Shown: positions 48,556 through 63,200 of the stretch, piece by piece
How the letters are laid out: each line of letters starts with the position of its first letter
Position numbering within the stretch: position 1 is the first letter of the stretch
Assembly (NCBI GenBank): GCA_029204225.1
Contig: CM055106.1
Coordinates: 43,501,003-43,565,002, forward strand
Source: Diphasiastrum complanatum
Taxonomy: Eukaryota > Streptophyta > Lycopodiopsida > Lycopodiales > Lycopodiaceae
DNA: 64,000 nucleotides
Reading direction: 5' to 3'
Translations under genes and position numbers: made by a program
Notes under the pieces: model-generated
Databases searched by the model: none
What the model saw: only the letters and a program-made list of their open reading frames with translations
What the model was told of the DNA's origin: nothing

Positions 48556-49768
48556 ATCTGAAGAAATCTAACTGGATCTATTAATCCATTATATTTGGGT
48601 AGATCCAAACGGGGTGCTCTTCTTACAATAATTGGATTGACTTCCTGTGGAGCACCTCCAAGAGCACCTCCAGGGGAAGCTATCTCTACAAATTTAGATC
48701 AAGCAGCCAATGAGATTGGATCTAGATTTTTAAATCACAACTATCTCAGATCAGATCTGTTAGATCTATTCCATTTTTCAAGAATCTGATTCTATATCAT
48801 GAAAAAAATTTCAAGATTCGATCAATTGATACTTCTCAACAATGATAAATCTCTCAGAACCCAATTCAAAATATATCAGATTTGATTCAAATTTTGACAG
48901 AGACTTGATCAGGAAAATCAGAAACTAGAAATAGGACTGGCGAAGGTTCACTAGGTAAAGGTTGGCTTGGCAAAGATTAAACAATACTATTCTGGAGAAA
49001 AAAACTCTCTAAACACTTTTTTGGCAATGTCTTGAAAAATAACCTTCGCCGACCACTCAGGTGAAAGATCTGACACATATACAACTATGGAAAATCGAGT
49101 GAAGGTTTCTGACACAATAAATTATAGTTTCTGTAGTTTAGAGAGGGTAAAATTCAAGAATTTCTATGATCTAATCATAAAGAATTTTTGCCGAATTCAA
49201 AAATAATATTTTACTATAAATAGAATGTTTTTAAAACTCAGCAAAGGTTTTGGCGAAGGATCAAGAGTAATACTGGTAATTTTGCAAAAGGGGAACTTTT
49301 TTAGCAAAATTATGGCAATATGACAATTGATCCTCTTAAACCCTTTCTATTTTTGGTATTATTCTTTGTCGACCAGGCAGTAGATAGATCTGAATCACAG
49401 CTAAGCACAGTGAATCGGGCCAAGGTTCTTTTTCTATATTTTTAAGGTTTTGTTGATTTTTTGGTGTTTTTTGACAATTTTTGTGATGTTTTTGGAAATC
49501 TGTTGGAAATTAATCTTTGCCCTTCAAACTGAAGGTTTTGTGAACAAAACCAAAGGTGTTTACAACTTGGCAAAGGTTTCCTGAAAGAGGGTAAAAAGTT
49601 CTAAGCTTTGATGACGCTTTTTGTCTCTTTTTGACCAAATCTAGCAGATTTGAGTGATTTTACAAAGGTAAAGAAACGTGATTAACTACTTTTTTGCTTG
49701 AATTAGCTCTCAAATTCTTGAACATTCAGAGATGTTAGCATGCAAAGCTTAATTTGGCTCTGGTACCA

Positions 49769-50016
49769 TGACAAAATTTCCAGAATGTTCACACATGTGG
49801 GAATGATCCACAAGTGTGATTGATCTTATTAAGCTTTATGATTATCACAATAACTTAATTCTAGATTGAATAGCAAGAGTTAGTACATAATCTAATGGCT
49901 TAACCACAATCTAGCATGCTAAGAATCAGACAATGATAGCTTTACTTTCAAGAGAGTAAAAGTACAAGAATTAAGTAAAGTTGGTCTCATCATAGACAAG
50001 CTATCACTTATGGAGT
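49769..50016 (-). repeat. Partial LTR of element C (right arm)
   Basis: Begins TGACAAAATTTCC beside a mutated primer site (49,756-49,768, GGCTCTGGTACCA) and follows the left LTR for about 210 bp. An internal gap then leads to a TTATGGAGTT scrap, which joins family B copy 5 at about 50,017. Confidence 0.75.
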
Positions 50017-51318
<1,302 letters not shown>

Positions 51319-52550
51319 GGTAGCTGCGACATATTTGGACTCCCTGGAAGACAAAGAAATGCATTTCTGCTTTCGACTATTCCATGAAATGGGTCCTCCT
51401 GCTAGGAAGCAAAGCTAGCCAGACGTGGATTTTTGTGTGCCCTCATTACTGGCCCAATCAAAGTCGGAATAAGAAGGTAATGTTAGAGTGTCCTTTGAGT
51501 TTTCATTATAACATAGAGCATAGTGCTTAGATGCTTGAATGTATCTTAATACTCTTAGTAGAGCTTGTGCCAATGTGCTAACTGCATAGGCAAGATCGGG
51601 TCGTGTGCAGGCCATGGCATACATGATCGATCCAACTATCAAGTGATAGGGGTATTTGCACATCTCCTTCTCTACTTCAGTCGTCGGCACATGTCCTTCG
51701 ACAATTTGAATCCTAGATCCATAGGCGAGTCTATCGACTTGTAGTTTTCCATACCATACCTGTAGAGTACACTGGTTAGACACCTTTCTTGGCTTATCGT
51801 AATACTTCTGTTTACTCTTTCTTTGGTTATCTCGATTCCGAGAAGGTGATGTATAGGGCCTGAATCGATTATTTTGGTTTCCTTCCACAATAGCGACTTT
51901 GTCTCATGAAGTAACTGATTTGAATTGTTGATGATCAAAGAGTCATCAAAATATAGAGCTATTATGACATAGCTTGAGCCTCTATGTTTGAGATAAACAT
52001 TAGAGTCAACAGAGGTAGGAATGAAGTCGTGCTACAACAAGGATCGATTGATTCTATTGAACCAAGCCCTTGGAGCTTGCTTTAGCCCATAGTGATCTTT
52101 CTGCAACTTACACACTTTGTGTTCTTGGACTTGAAGGATGTAACCTTTGTGCTGCTAGACGTAAATATCTTCTTATATGTATCCATTCAGAAAAGCAGTT
52201 TGAACATCCATCTGGTCAACTTCTAAATTTTCGGCAACTACGATAGCAAGTAAAGACTGAATTGACTGAAGTCTTACAACTGGACTGAAAGGCCCTGTGT
52301 AGTCAATTCCATAGGTTTGTTCATATCCTTTCACGACTAGTCGAGCTTTCCATTTGGCTGTCAAACCATGTGGATTGAGCTCCAACTTGAAGATCCACTT
52401 AGTGTCGATAATCTTTGCATTAGGAGGAGCTTCTACAAGACACCAGGTCTTGCTCTTCATCAGTAACATATACATGCATGACAGTGTGCCAGTTGTATGC
52501 ATTCGAATTCAACAGTGCTTCTGCTACTAAGGTAGGTCTGTCATAACTGA
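51319..52550 (-). pseudogene. Copia family B copy 6: RT and RNase H start, minus strand
   Basis: On the minus strand: linker and RT start (52,502-52,173; [34 protein letters not shown] then a stop), RT middle with stops (52,172-51,939), RT end (51,938-51,672; GPIHHLLGIEITKERVNRSI) and the TRPDLAYAVSTLAQ segment with RNase H start (to 51,319). The target-duplication variant GGTAG groups it with copies 1 and 3. It breaks off at about 52,550. Confidence 0.83.
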
Positions 52551-53204
52551 TGATGGCAAATTGAAAACAAAATTCAGCTTGTTGGCGAGGGTTAAAATGA
52601 ATATTTTGAAGAAACAATCTTTATTGCAAAAATTCTAATGGAATGAACCCTTGCCAAACTCATTGATAAAAAAACCATTATATTTCGAATGCTCAATAGG
52701 ACTGGCGAAGGTTGGAAGAAAGGTGCTGACATTTTTGTTGAAAACTTAGAGTTTTTCATCAAAAACTTAGTCTAATCATCAGGTTTCCAAATTCGGTAAA
52801 AACTTTCATCATCAGCACATTGATTTCAACTCGAAGATGGGTATAATACTTAAGGTAAACTTTGGACTGGCAATTATGTTCTCGATCGTTCTTGAACACA
52901 TTTCAAATCAGTCATTGCTCATCGTTAGAATGCGTGGCTTCTTTACCTCTCAATAGATGTTGTATGGTGTTTTTTGGTATGTGTAAAGCTAAAATCCAAG
53001 GAGAGAAATCTTGGGTGTGGACATTTCCTACCAAGGCCCTTTTTGAAGCAGTGATTGATTAGAGGTTTAAAGGTTTCTTAATGCACACAAGAAACATTAT
53101 CTATTGAGTGAAAATGACTATTAAAGTTGATTTTGAATCAGATTCATAATATGTCTGTAGACAACAAATTTTCTTCTTGCTAAATGTAAAGCAAAATTCT
53201 AGAA
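52551..53204. other. Unassigned DNA between copy 6 and repeat D
   Basis: About 650 bp with no match noticed elsewhere in the window. It contains a TGGCGAAGGTTGGAAG phrase similar in style to element C leader. Longest frame 66 residues (52,862-53,062), not recognised. Confidence 0.4.
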
Positions 53205-53826
53205 GCTCCAACTCAAGTTCAACATGTAGCTACTCTAATATTTCAAAATGTCAACCGTCCAAAAAGTTGGAATTTTTTTGGATACTTTTCCATCGAAACT
53301 TAGAATAAATGAAAGATTGTGGTCAATCTAATATGAGATCAAATCTCTTGAAATATGGAGCCATCTCCAATATTATAGAAACTTTTGAATGAAGGGTTTA
53401 CCCACCTTATGTTGTCATGTTCCTCGTAAAATTTTTATAAAAGATATTTCACAATCAAAATCTTGCATAGACCTCCAGACATTTATCAAATAAAACACGC
53501 ACATGCACACGCACACACACACGCACATGCCCATGCCCACGCCCACACCCACACACCAATAAATGTGTTGGTGTGTCTGTGTGTGCGCGCACACACACAC
53601 CCGCGCGTGTGTGTATATAGGTTTTATATATTTGACTTGAAAGTTTAGAAAGATCATATGTCATTTTGAAAGGTCATTTCCTCTTTATATTTGATTAAGG
53701 CTTTGAAGTGTAGAAAGGCGTGCGTGCACATACACACACACACACCAACACATTTATATGTATGTATGTATAAACACACCCACATATGTACATATGTGGG
53801 TGTGTTTATACATACATACATATAAA

Positions 53827-53870
<44 letters not shown>

Positions 53871-53900
53871 TGTTTATACATACATACATACAAATGTGTT

Positions 53901-53935
<35 letters not shown>

Positions 53936-54480
53936 ATATGTGGGTGTGTTTAAACATACATACATAAAAATCTGTGTGTGTGTGTGTGTGTGTGTACATA
54001 TGTACATATATGGGTGTCTGTATATGTACATACATATAAATGTGTGTGTGTGTGTGTGTGTGTATAAAATAGGTTTTATATACCTGACTTCAAAGTTTAG
54101 AAAGGTCATATCACACCTCTATATATATTTAACTAAGGCTTTGAAGTGTAGAAACGTGATATGTCAAACTAAAAGAGTCAAATCACTCTTCTTTCCCTAA
54201 TTGATCACTATCATCAATGATGGATAGATAAGAAAGTGTCTTTGGAGTCATTAAATCATTGTGCTTTGGATAAGACAAATTGATGCCCATTCACAATAGA
54301 TTTTTATTTCAAAAAATTAATTTATATGTAATTCTCAACTCTCAATAAATCATGAAGATTTTAGCTTGTTCCTTTAATGTTAGGTGCTCAGTATTCCTTT
54401 CTGGTCTAGAGGCACCTCCACAAGTAGATTTTTGGTGAGCCTTCCCACCACAACTCTCATGTGGACAACCATAAAATTTT
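53205..54480 (-). repeat. Repeat D, copy 2 (most complete)
   Basis: Runs from AGAAGCTCCAACTCAAGTTC to a GGTGAGCCTTCCCACCACAA end, with several CA/TG arrays, a perfect palindrome (53,747-53,832) and two copies of the TTTGAAGTGTAGAAA...TTTAGAAAGGTCATA motif. No TG...CA LTR ends or transposase frame were found. Frames through the arrays are not genes. Confidence 0.7.
53747..53832. repeat. Perfect 86-bp palindrome in repeat D
   Basis: Two 43-bp arms match at every base, with no spacer; the centre GTAC is at 53,788-53,791. Arms start AACACATTTATATGTATG and include ACACACCCACATATGT. (TG)n stretches flank it on the right. Confidence 0.92.
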
Positions 54481-54619
54481 TGACACGTAGCAAAGAAAAT
54501 CACAACAAACTGTGCATGTGGACAACAAATGACGAGTTACCGCATGGCACATGCATATGTTGATAAAATTGCATGTGCCACGTGGCAACTTCCATCACTA
54601 GCTATCGACATGGACATTC
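54481..54619 (+). other. Flank shared with 35,461-35,588
   Basis: Short flank upstream of the LTR, containing GTGCCACGTGGCAAC. Matches the flank of copy 4 almost base for base. No gene. Confidence 0.65.
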
Positions 54620-55587
54620 TGTTGGAGTTAATCTTCACTCCGACTCACCCGAATTCAATTCATGAGCGCCAGTATACTATGTAAGTATTCTTTCTCTACA
54701 TCAACACCCAATCTTACTCGCACAAGTCGAACAGTCTGTGCAATATACCGACTTGAAGTAGAAGCAGAATCGACTTTGTCAACATTCACATCATCGACTT
54801 TACCGACTTGACTTCGTCGACATCGACATCTTCTCAAGGGCGAGCCAGTCGACTCGACTTGCTTGACATATTCGACGCTCGTCAAATGGTACCATTCAAA
54901 ATGGAGCTCTTCCTCTGCCTTGTCTGACATAGACCATGTCACAGTTCATTTCAGTACTTTGCAGTAACTACACTACTTCACGCTCATTGCCCACACAATT
55001 ATTATAACTGTTACATGTATATATACATAACAACAACACACTAAGGATAGTGATGATAGTGATGATGAAGAAGAGTTTATTAGTGGAAGCGTGATTCAGA
55101 GTTCTTTCATGAACTCCATTGTATGAGAATTATCTGATTCCATAGGATCATAGATTTTAGAGAGAGTGAAAGTAATTCAAGAAGTAGAGATAGTATTCAA
55201 TCATTAACTATTGTAGTAAGATTACAGCACAAAGTGCCCTATATTACTGTGAACTATTCTCGGGCACGGAATCGTGATCTGATTGTTGTTTTTACAACAA
55301 CTTAATTCAGATTATTTATTTTACTATGTGTGCTCCACTGTGAATGCTTTCTGATAATTTCTCTCTCACTCACTGATATTCACTCCACGACTCGCTCTTA
55401 ATATCCAATCTCGAAGGAAGCATGGCTATCCTCACTATTTCGCTCCCTTCATGGTTGTCTTTGACACCTACAAGATATTCGTCCAGTCGATCTAAGTTAT
55501 AGTCTGAATCTATAGTTTGGTAAAGATCCTATTATAATTTGCATATTCAGTTTTCTCTTATCCTTCCGCATACAGACAAGAAATCTA
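54620..55587 (+). repeat. 5' LTR of family B copy 7 (about 968 bp)
   Basis: TGTTGGAGTTAATC start, same end context AAATCTA-ACGAGC before the triple TGGTATCAGA leader. Polymorphic with the 35,589 LTR (small indels near 54,790). Confidence 0.78.
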
Positions 55588-56478
55588 ACGAGCTGGTATC
55601 AGAGTAATACAAACCAACTAGTTGGTATCAGACCAGTTGGAACCAAACAAGTTGGTATCAAAACCATTGTTCCAAACTGTTATTAGTATTCAAGACTATC
55701 TTTACAATTTCGTAGATCCTTCATCATGGATGGTACATCTTCTGTTCAATAAGTTGAACGATGATGAATTCCACATGTGGAAATTCAAAATATAGATGAT
55801 ATTGACTGAAAAAGGACTTTGGCCTTCATCTTTTAAATGGTGAATTGACCTTGCTTAAGGATGTATTTTATGTCCCCAAATTGACAAAGATTTACTATCA
55901 GTAAGCAAGCTCGCAGATCATGGCTATAGAGCCTTGTTCAATTCGACAATGTACTATTTTGGATAAGAACTGTAAAAAAGTCCTCTCTGAAAATAGAGAA
56001 GGCAATTTGTAGATTTTGAGTCATGAATATGCACTTAATGTGAGTATTTCAAATGCTCAATTATGGTATCAAAGATTAAGACATGTGAACATGAGATCTA
56101 TCTTGTATATGCATCATAATAGTATCAAGAATCTAAATATTAATGTTGCCTCCACCAACATTTGACATGTCTGTGAGATGTGCCTACTAGGCAAACAATC
56201 TAGATCAAGATTTCCAAGGGGACAAGCCACTAGAGCTAAGTCCATTTCAGAATTGATACATAGTCATTTGTGTGGCCCTATGAGTATTCCCTCTCTAGGT
56301 TCAACACCATATTTATTCACTTTTATCAATGACTGTTCAAGATTCACCAGTATTATGTTTATTAAGAACAAGTCTGAGGCATTTAACCATTTCAAAGAAT
56401 TCAAGCAATTTGTTGAGACACAGACTGGTCAAAGATTCAAGACCCTGCCTACAAACAGTGGTGGAGAGTTCCCTCCTA
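55588..56478 (+). pseudogene. Copia family B copy 7: gag start, gag-pre-integrase, integrase start
   Basis: The gag start at 55,726 is stopped after a few codons. The pre-integrase part (SENREGNL, HEYALNVS, LRHVNMRSILYMHHNSIKN) and integrase start follow (56,178-56,478: HSHLCGPMSIPSLGSTPYLF, SRFTSIMFIKNKSEAFNHFK, TGQRFKTLPTNSGGEFP). It shares the gag-protease deletion of copies 4 and 8. Homology ends at GGAGAGTTCC; the rest of integrase and RT are missing. Confidence 0.8.
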
Positions 56479-57106
56479 CCATGGAATAGTCGAGGATGCG
56501 GTTCTTCCTCCACACTAAAATATCTTTTCCTTTCTTTTTAACCTTTATTTTAATATTTTTTTTTTACATCCACATTCCAATCAAAGGATACTCGTAACAA
56601 AAGGTAAATTGTTTTTACATGCACCTTTTGATAATACACACAAGGCGGCACCTCCATTTTCTTTGTAGAAAGAAAAAAATTAATTTTACAAATCGAAAAT
56701 AGTAATTGAAATGTAGTTACATTACTCAAATTAGTTCACCCACACTCTTATTATGAAGTGTGACACTGAAGTGAAGACATGAAAACATATGATTTAAAAA
56801 ACCATCTCTCTTTCTCTCTCTCTCAAAAAGAAAAAAAATGCAACCCTCTCCTGCACAGGTTGCCCACCATAAGGAAGTGGTTCAAAAGATTGGTGGCAAC
56901 TTGGATTACATAATCCAAGATGCAGGTTTCAATGAGGTAGCCATATTCGTTGGTCTACAATTGAGTCGTACGGGTGTCTAGGAAAGGCTTAATAACACTA
57001 TGGGCCAACTTATGAGATGGATTGGACCTAGGGCTAGAAGCTAACCCTACAACAACAAGGGCGGCCTCAGTCACGCGCACCTTGTGCACTACACCTTGGT
57101 ATCTAC
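56479..57106. other. Low-copy stretch inside copy 7
   Basis: About 630 bp not seen elsewhere in the window, replacing integrase and RT of copy 7. AT-rich first half; the second half has better coding texture (see the next entry). Could be filler DNA from repair or a captured fragment. Confidence 0.45.
56838..57041 (+). pseudogene. Possible captured gene fragment (47 codons, TAG, 19 codons)
   Basis: From ATG 56,838: MQPSPAQVAHHKEVVQKIGG, then NLDYIIQDAGFNEVAIFVGL, stopped by TAG at 56,979-56,981; the same frame continues 19 codons to TAA. A CTGCACAG/GTTG junction at about 56,860 looks like a 3' splice site. Composition is less AT-rich than the flanks. I do not recognise a family; chance is possible. 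Confidence 0.3.
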
Positions 57107-57299
57107 TGCGACAATCAGAGCTGTATTGCTCTATCTCTGAACCCAGAAACTCACTCCAGAACTAAGCACATCGAAGTCCAATTTCATTTTCTTAGAGAGA
57201 AAGTTCTGAACAAGGTTGTCGAATTAAGTTACCGTCTGACTGACAATATGTTGGCTGATATCTTGACTAAAGGGCTGAGAAGGACCCTTCTCCAATGTG
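57107..57299 (+). pseudogene. Copia family B RNase H end (copy 7)
   Basis: Resumes at ACTGCGACAATCAGAGCTG (CDNQSCIALS) and reads through SRTKHIEVQFHFLREKVLNK to the ILTKGLRR end. The solo LTR region is absent here because sequence starts downstream of it. Confidence 0.8.
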
Positions 57300-58727
57300 A
57301 AATTCAAATTTGAGATTTATTATTACTATTATTTGAACAACCCTTTGCACATAAGATTGTTCAATTTATGCAACCTTCATCATGAAGGTTGTGTTAAAAT
57401 GAAGATTCTTTGTCCCGTCACATTGAATCCATAAAGGGACCTGAGACTATTGATAAAAACTAACAGTCCGATTTCATGGTTGGCCTACTTGAGGAAGAAT
57501 TTGACTTTTTGACCTCACGACAACTTTTATGGATTGAACTTTTGAAGTTTGTTGTGTTTAGGACACCTCCCTCAGTTTTCCTTTGATAGACTACATCTTT
57601 GAGAGTATGTTGAGTTTTGAACCACAATGTCAACTAAATCTTTCAACTCAGATGTTGTCTTCTAAAATCCTATGACTACTAAACATTTTCTTTGACTATA
57701 ATAGTTAGCCCATTCAATAAAGTAACACATTGACAACAACAACAACAATAACACATTGATTAAATTTTCTTGATTTGTTGAGAATGTAGCTATCATTATT
57801 TAAAAAAATTAAAATTCATGAAAACTTCATTGTCAGTTAGCATACATGTAGCTTTTTCCAAGAATTGTGCAAAAAATAGACCACTCAAGAAGATAGAACT
57901 TCACAATTTCAAAATTTTCTTTGGTTTCTTAAGATGTTATGTTGAGCCACATGAGGTCCATTTTCTCCAAAGATTAAGGTTTAAAATCTTAAATATATAT
58001 ATCACTAGTCATAATTCCAAAGAGAAAAATCAATCAACCTTTCAATGTGTCTCTCATCAATTGTAATGAAGAATATAAGAGTTGCATTGTCAAATGCGAT
58101 TTCCATTCCATGTGTTCTTTTCATAAAGAAATGGACAAATGTATCATTGATGTTAAACAACATCAATTTATTGCATGCACAAATTCATACTTATTTTAAG
58201 TATCTAATTAATGCTTATGCTAGAGACAAAAGCATGCATGTTGTCAATGGCTTAGTTTATGGTGAGATGTTTTAATTCCACCTTTTTATAATGGGAACTG
58301 TACAAAAGCAAATTACAAGTTGTTTATTTGGAGATTGTTTTTCTTACTTGCGTTCTACAATATAGGGAAAAAAAAATCATACACATCGCAATTATCACCA
58401 TGGACAAGCATTGTTTTATCTAATATGTGAACTTTCAAATGTTCTTCCTTTGCAATAAGCTATTGTAAAAAAGGTATTATGCTAGTGTTCATGAATTTTA
58501 GGAAATGGATTCCCATATTAAGATACGAGCAACAATGTTGATGATTGTTAGCACAAATTTTCAACGTATCAATGCAAGAAAATACAAATATTGCATGCAT
58601 GTCACCAATGATCAGAACATATTGTGCGGAAAGAGATTCATATTTTGATGTTGTTTCAAAGAAAAACATATGGATAGATACTTAAAATATTACATATTCA
58701 TATGCTTTATTGAAGGGTTGACGATGC
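57300..58727 (+). repeat. Modules F and G, contiguous copy
   Basis: 57,300-57,720 is the flank seen after other copies. 57,721-58,701 is module G without the 4.4-kb block present at the left end of the window; the join reads CTAGTCATAATTCCAAAGAG near 58,020. No gene. Confidence 0.75.
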
Positions 58728-59244
58728 TCCAACTCAAGTTCAACATGTAGTTACTCTAATATTTCAAAATGTCAATTGTCCAAAAAGTTGGAATTTTTTT
58801 GGATACTTTTCCATCGAAACTTAGAATAAATGAAAGATTGTGGTCAAACTAATATGAGATCAAATCTCTTGAAATATGGAGCCATCTCCAATATTATAGA
58901 AACTTGTGAACGAAGGGTCCACCCACCTTGTGTTGTCTTGTTACTCGTACAAATTTTAAAAAAGATATTTCACAATCAAAATCTTGCATAGACCTCCAGG
59001 CATTTATCAAATAAAACACGCACACGCCCACACCCACACCCACACCCACACACCAACACATTGATATGTATGTATATATACACACACCCACATATGTACA
59101 CCCACGTGTCCACATGTGGGTGTGTTTATACATACATACATATAAATGTGTTGGTGTGTGTGTGAGTGTGTACATATGTGGGTGTGTTTATACATACATA
59201 CATATAAAACATATGTGGGTGTGTTTATACATACATACATATAA

Positions 59245-59275
<31 letters not shown>

Positions 59276-59412
59276 TATGTACATATGTGGGTGTCTGAAT
59301 ATGTACATACATATAAATGTGTGTGTTTGTACATATAAATGGGTGTGTTTATACATACATACATATAAAACATATGTGGGTGTGTTTATACATACATACA
59401 TATAAATGTGTG

Positions 59413-59444
<32 letters not shown>

Positions 59445-59817
59445 CATATGTACATATGTGGGTGTCTGAATATGTACATACATATAAATGTGTGTGTGTG
59501 TGTGTATAAAATAGGTATTATATACATGACTTCAAAGTTTAGAAAGGTCATATCACACCTCTATATATATTTAACTAAGGCTTTGAAGTGTAGAAAGGTG
59601 ATATGTCAAACTAAAAGAGTCAAATGACTCTTCTTTCCCTAATAGATCACTATCATCAATGATGGCTAGATAAGAAAGTGTCTTTGGAGTCATTAAATCA
59701 TTGTGCTTTGGATAAGACAAATCGATGCCCATTCAGAATAGCTTTTTATTTCAAAAATTTAATTTAGATGTAATTCTCAACTCTCAATAAATCATGAAAA
59801 TTTTAGCTTGTTCCTTT
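58728..59817 (-). repeat. Repeat D, copy 3
   Basis: Starts CTCCAACTCAAGTTCAACATG and ends TTAGCTTGTTCCTTT, where it meets the middle of an LTR. CA/TG arrays and CACACCCACATATGT palindromic segments lie at 59,020-59,510. Contains the D motif (59,530-59,600). Confidence 0.7.
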
Positions 59818-60273
59818 CCATAGGATCAAAGATTAAAGAGAGAGTGAAAGTAATTCAAGAAGTAGAGATAGTATTCAATCGTTAACTAGCGTAGTAAGAT
59901 TACAACACAAAGTGCACTATAGTACTTTGAACTATTCTCGGGCACAGGATCGTGATCTGATTGTTGTATTTACATTAACTTAATTCAGATTATTAATTTT
60001 ATTATGTGTGCTCCACTGTGAAAGCTTTATGATAATTTCTGTCGCACTCACTGATATTCACTCTACGACTCGCTCATAATATCCACTCTCGAAGTAAGCA
60101 TGGTTGTCTTAGAAGCCTAATTGTTTCGCTCCTTTCGTGGTTGTCTTTGACACCTACAAGATATTCCTCCAGTCGATTTAAGTTATAGTCTGAATCTATA
60201 GTTTGGTAAAGATCCTATTATAATTTGCATATTCAGTTCGCTCTAATCATTCCGCATACATACAAGAAATCCA
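59818..60273 (+). repeat. 3' part of 5' LTR, family B copy 8
   Basis: Matches 55,141-55,587; the upstream LTR half and flank are deleted. Ends AAATCCA-ACGAGC before the triple TGGTATCA leader. Confidence 0.75.
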
Positions 60274-63200
60274 ACGAGCTGGTATCAGAGTACTACAAAC
60301 CAACTAGTTGGTATAAGACCAGTAGGAACCCAACAAGTTGGTATCAAAGCCATTGTTCCAAACTGTTATTAGTATTCAAGGCTATCTTTACAATTTCTCA
60401 GATCATTCATCATGGAAGGTACATCTTCAAAAATCTGCTTGTTCAACAAGTTCAATGGTGATGAATTCCACATGTAGAAATTCAAAATAAAGATTATACT
60501 CACTGAAAAAGAAATTTGGCCTTCATCTTCTAAATGGTGAATTGACCTTGCTTAAGGATGTATTTTATGTACCCAAACTGCCAAAGAATTTACTATCAGT
60601 AAGCAAGCTCGCAGATCAGGGCTGTAGAGCCTTGTTCAATTCAACAATGTACTATTTTGGATAAGAACTGTAAAGAAGTCCTCTCTGAAAATAGAGGAGG
60701 CAATTTGTACATTTTGAGTCATGAATATGCACTTAATGTGAGTACTTCAAATGATCAATTATGGTATCAAAGATTAAGGCACTTGAACATGAGATCTATC
60801 TTGTATATGCATCATTATAGTATCAAGAATCTAAATATTAATGTTGCCTCCACTAACATTCGACATGTGTGTCAGATGTGCCTACTAGGCAAACAACCTG
60901 ATCAAGATTTCCAAGGGGACAAGCCACTAGAGCTAAGTCCGTTTTGGAATTGATACATAGTCATTTGTGTTGCCCTATGAGCATTCCCTCACTGGGTTCA
61001 ACACTATATTTATTCCCTTTTATCAATGACTGTTCAAGATTCACCAGTATTATGTTCATTAAGAACAAGTCTGAGGCATTTAACCGTTTCAAAGAATTCA
61101 AGCAATTTGCTGAGACACAGAGTGGTCAAAGATTCAAGACCCAGCGTACAAACAGTGGTGGAGAGTTCTTGTTAGACGAAATATCTGACGACTTATCATC
61201 ATGAGACACTCATTATCAGTTCACCACCAACTACACACCACAGCAGAATGGAGTAGCGAAAAGGAAGAACCGAACATTACTTAATGCAGCATGATCAATG
61301 CCATCAAATGCTCAGCTCCCCAAGAATTTTTGGGCCGAAATAGATTCAACAGCTCGCTATCTACAGAACTATTCAAGCATCAAAGTAGTCGACCCAAGAA
61401 CTTCCTGTAGGAAATGTTTTGCAAATTCTTCCTCAGAGAACACAATTAGAGGTTGAACAAATCACACCAATATCAGTGTTTTAATCAAGCCTGAATCAGA
61501 TCTATGTACTAATAGAGCAGTTCTATTATGATTGAATTATGCGTGATTGTGATAGACTATGTGATAAACAATTATATAATCAGATAAACGACTGAAACTT
61601 TCATCAGAAAACAAATTTATATAATTCTGAGTTAGAATCGATATACATTTCTTGCTGCCTTGTGGTATCTCTCTTACAAAGAGTACGTAAGTGCGCAAGT
61701 GCATACGTAAATAAGTCAGTCTGAATCTAAGTCTGATCCTGAATCTGAGAGTCTATCTTATGATTATAAGTCCACATGTATTTATATTATCACAGGACAG
61801 GTCCTTTGGTCTTTTTCCTTATGTAACAAAATCCATTCGTTCTCACGGTTGATATTGAACAACGTTCTAGTTTCTCAGAGTCGAAAGGATTTTGAAAGAT
61901 TCTTGAATGATTCTCTATTCATGACAGATTTGTTGCTCTCAAAAGATTTGCGACAATATTTTGTTCGTGATAGTATCTTTGACAGTTTCTGCTTCGCAAT
62001 AGTCTACTTTTGAGACAAGTTCGCGATAATTTCAAGCTTCGAGCTTCAAGTTTGAACAAGAAATTGTTCGTGACAGTTTCACGACAATTATTTGTTCGAG
62101 TTTGTGTTCAAGCTTCTTAATTTCGTCAATTGTTCGAGTTCGTTTTCAAGCTTCTCAATTTCGCAAATTGTTCGAGTTCATGTTTCGCGAATTGTTTGAG
62201 TTTCGAGTTTCTTTAACCTTTGTCAATTTGAGTACTATGAACTTGGTTGGTAGAACCGAGACTTGTCTGTTGAGGTATTCTACACTTTTTTCGAGATCTT
62301 CCATGGCTACAAACCAAGTCTGAAGCAGCTTCGAGTGTTTGGCTGTCTTTGTTATGTGCAGATTCCTTCTGATCTGAGAAAGAAGCTTGACCCTATCAGC
62401 CAAACACTCGACACATGATTTGAGAAAGAAAGTAGGAGTATCTTCATTGGATACTCGACATCACACAAAGCTTGTCGAATCTATGATGTCGAGTCAAGCT
62501 GCATCTCAGTCAACAGTTGTCTTCTTTGAAGAAAAATTCTACGACTTCGAGTAGAAGCAGGCAATGCAATAATTAGTTCCAACAACTCCCATCACCATCG
62601 ACAGACCTCAACCTACAACAGTTCCGACAATCGAAGATACCCATGTCGCACAACAAGGAGAATCATCATCTCAACAATTGACTTTTGTTCGAAGATCTGC
62701 CCAACGTCAACAAGAGCCTGATCGTTACATACCTCAGCCATTCATCGGTTATGATGTACCTACCTCAGCAGCATAAGCATTTTCGAATTTGAATGTAGAC
62801 AACTGGCGCACTGCCATGCATGTATAATTTATTGATGAAGAACAAGAGTTGGCATCTTGTTGAAGCTCCTCCTAATGCAAAGATTATCGACACTAAGTGG
62901 ATCTTTAAGTTGAAGTTCAATCCACATGATTAGACAGCCAATGGAGAGCTCGACTAGTCGTGAAAGGATACAAACAAACCTATGCAATTGACTACACAGA
63001 GACTTTCAGTCCGGTTGTAAGACTTCAATCAATTTGGTCTTTACTTGCTATCGTAGCTGTCGAAGATCTAGAAGTTCACCAGATGGATGTTCAGACTGCT
63101 TTTCTAAATGGATACATATAAGAAAATATTTACATCTAGCAACCCAAAGGTTACATCCTTCAAGGCGAAGAACAAAAAGTGTGTAAGTTGCAGAAAGCCC

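Larger units (their letters stand above)
46656..49768 (-). mobile_element. Element C internal region (right arm, inverted)
   Basis: Reverse complement of 10,342-15,169 plus 21,601-21,654 without element A. The empty site is GCACCTCTCACC with the single CACCT at 46,707-46,711. It has one minisatellite unit (left arm has two), lacks about 1 kb of leader and keeps about 300 bp of copia integrase that the left arm lost. The gag-like ATG is ATA here. Confidence 0.7.
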
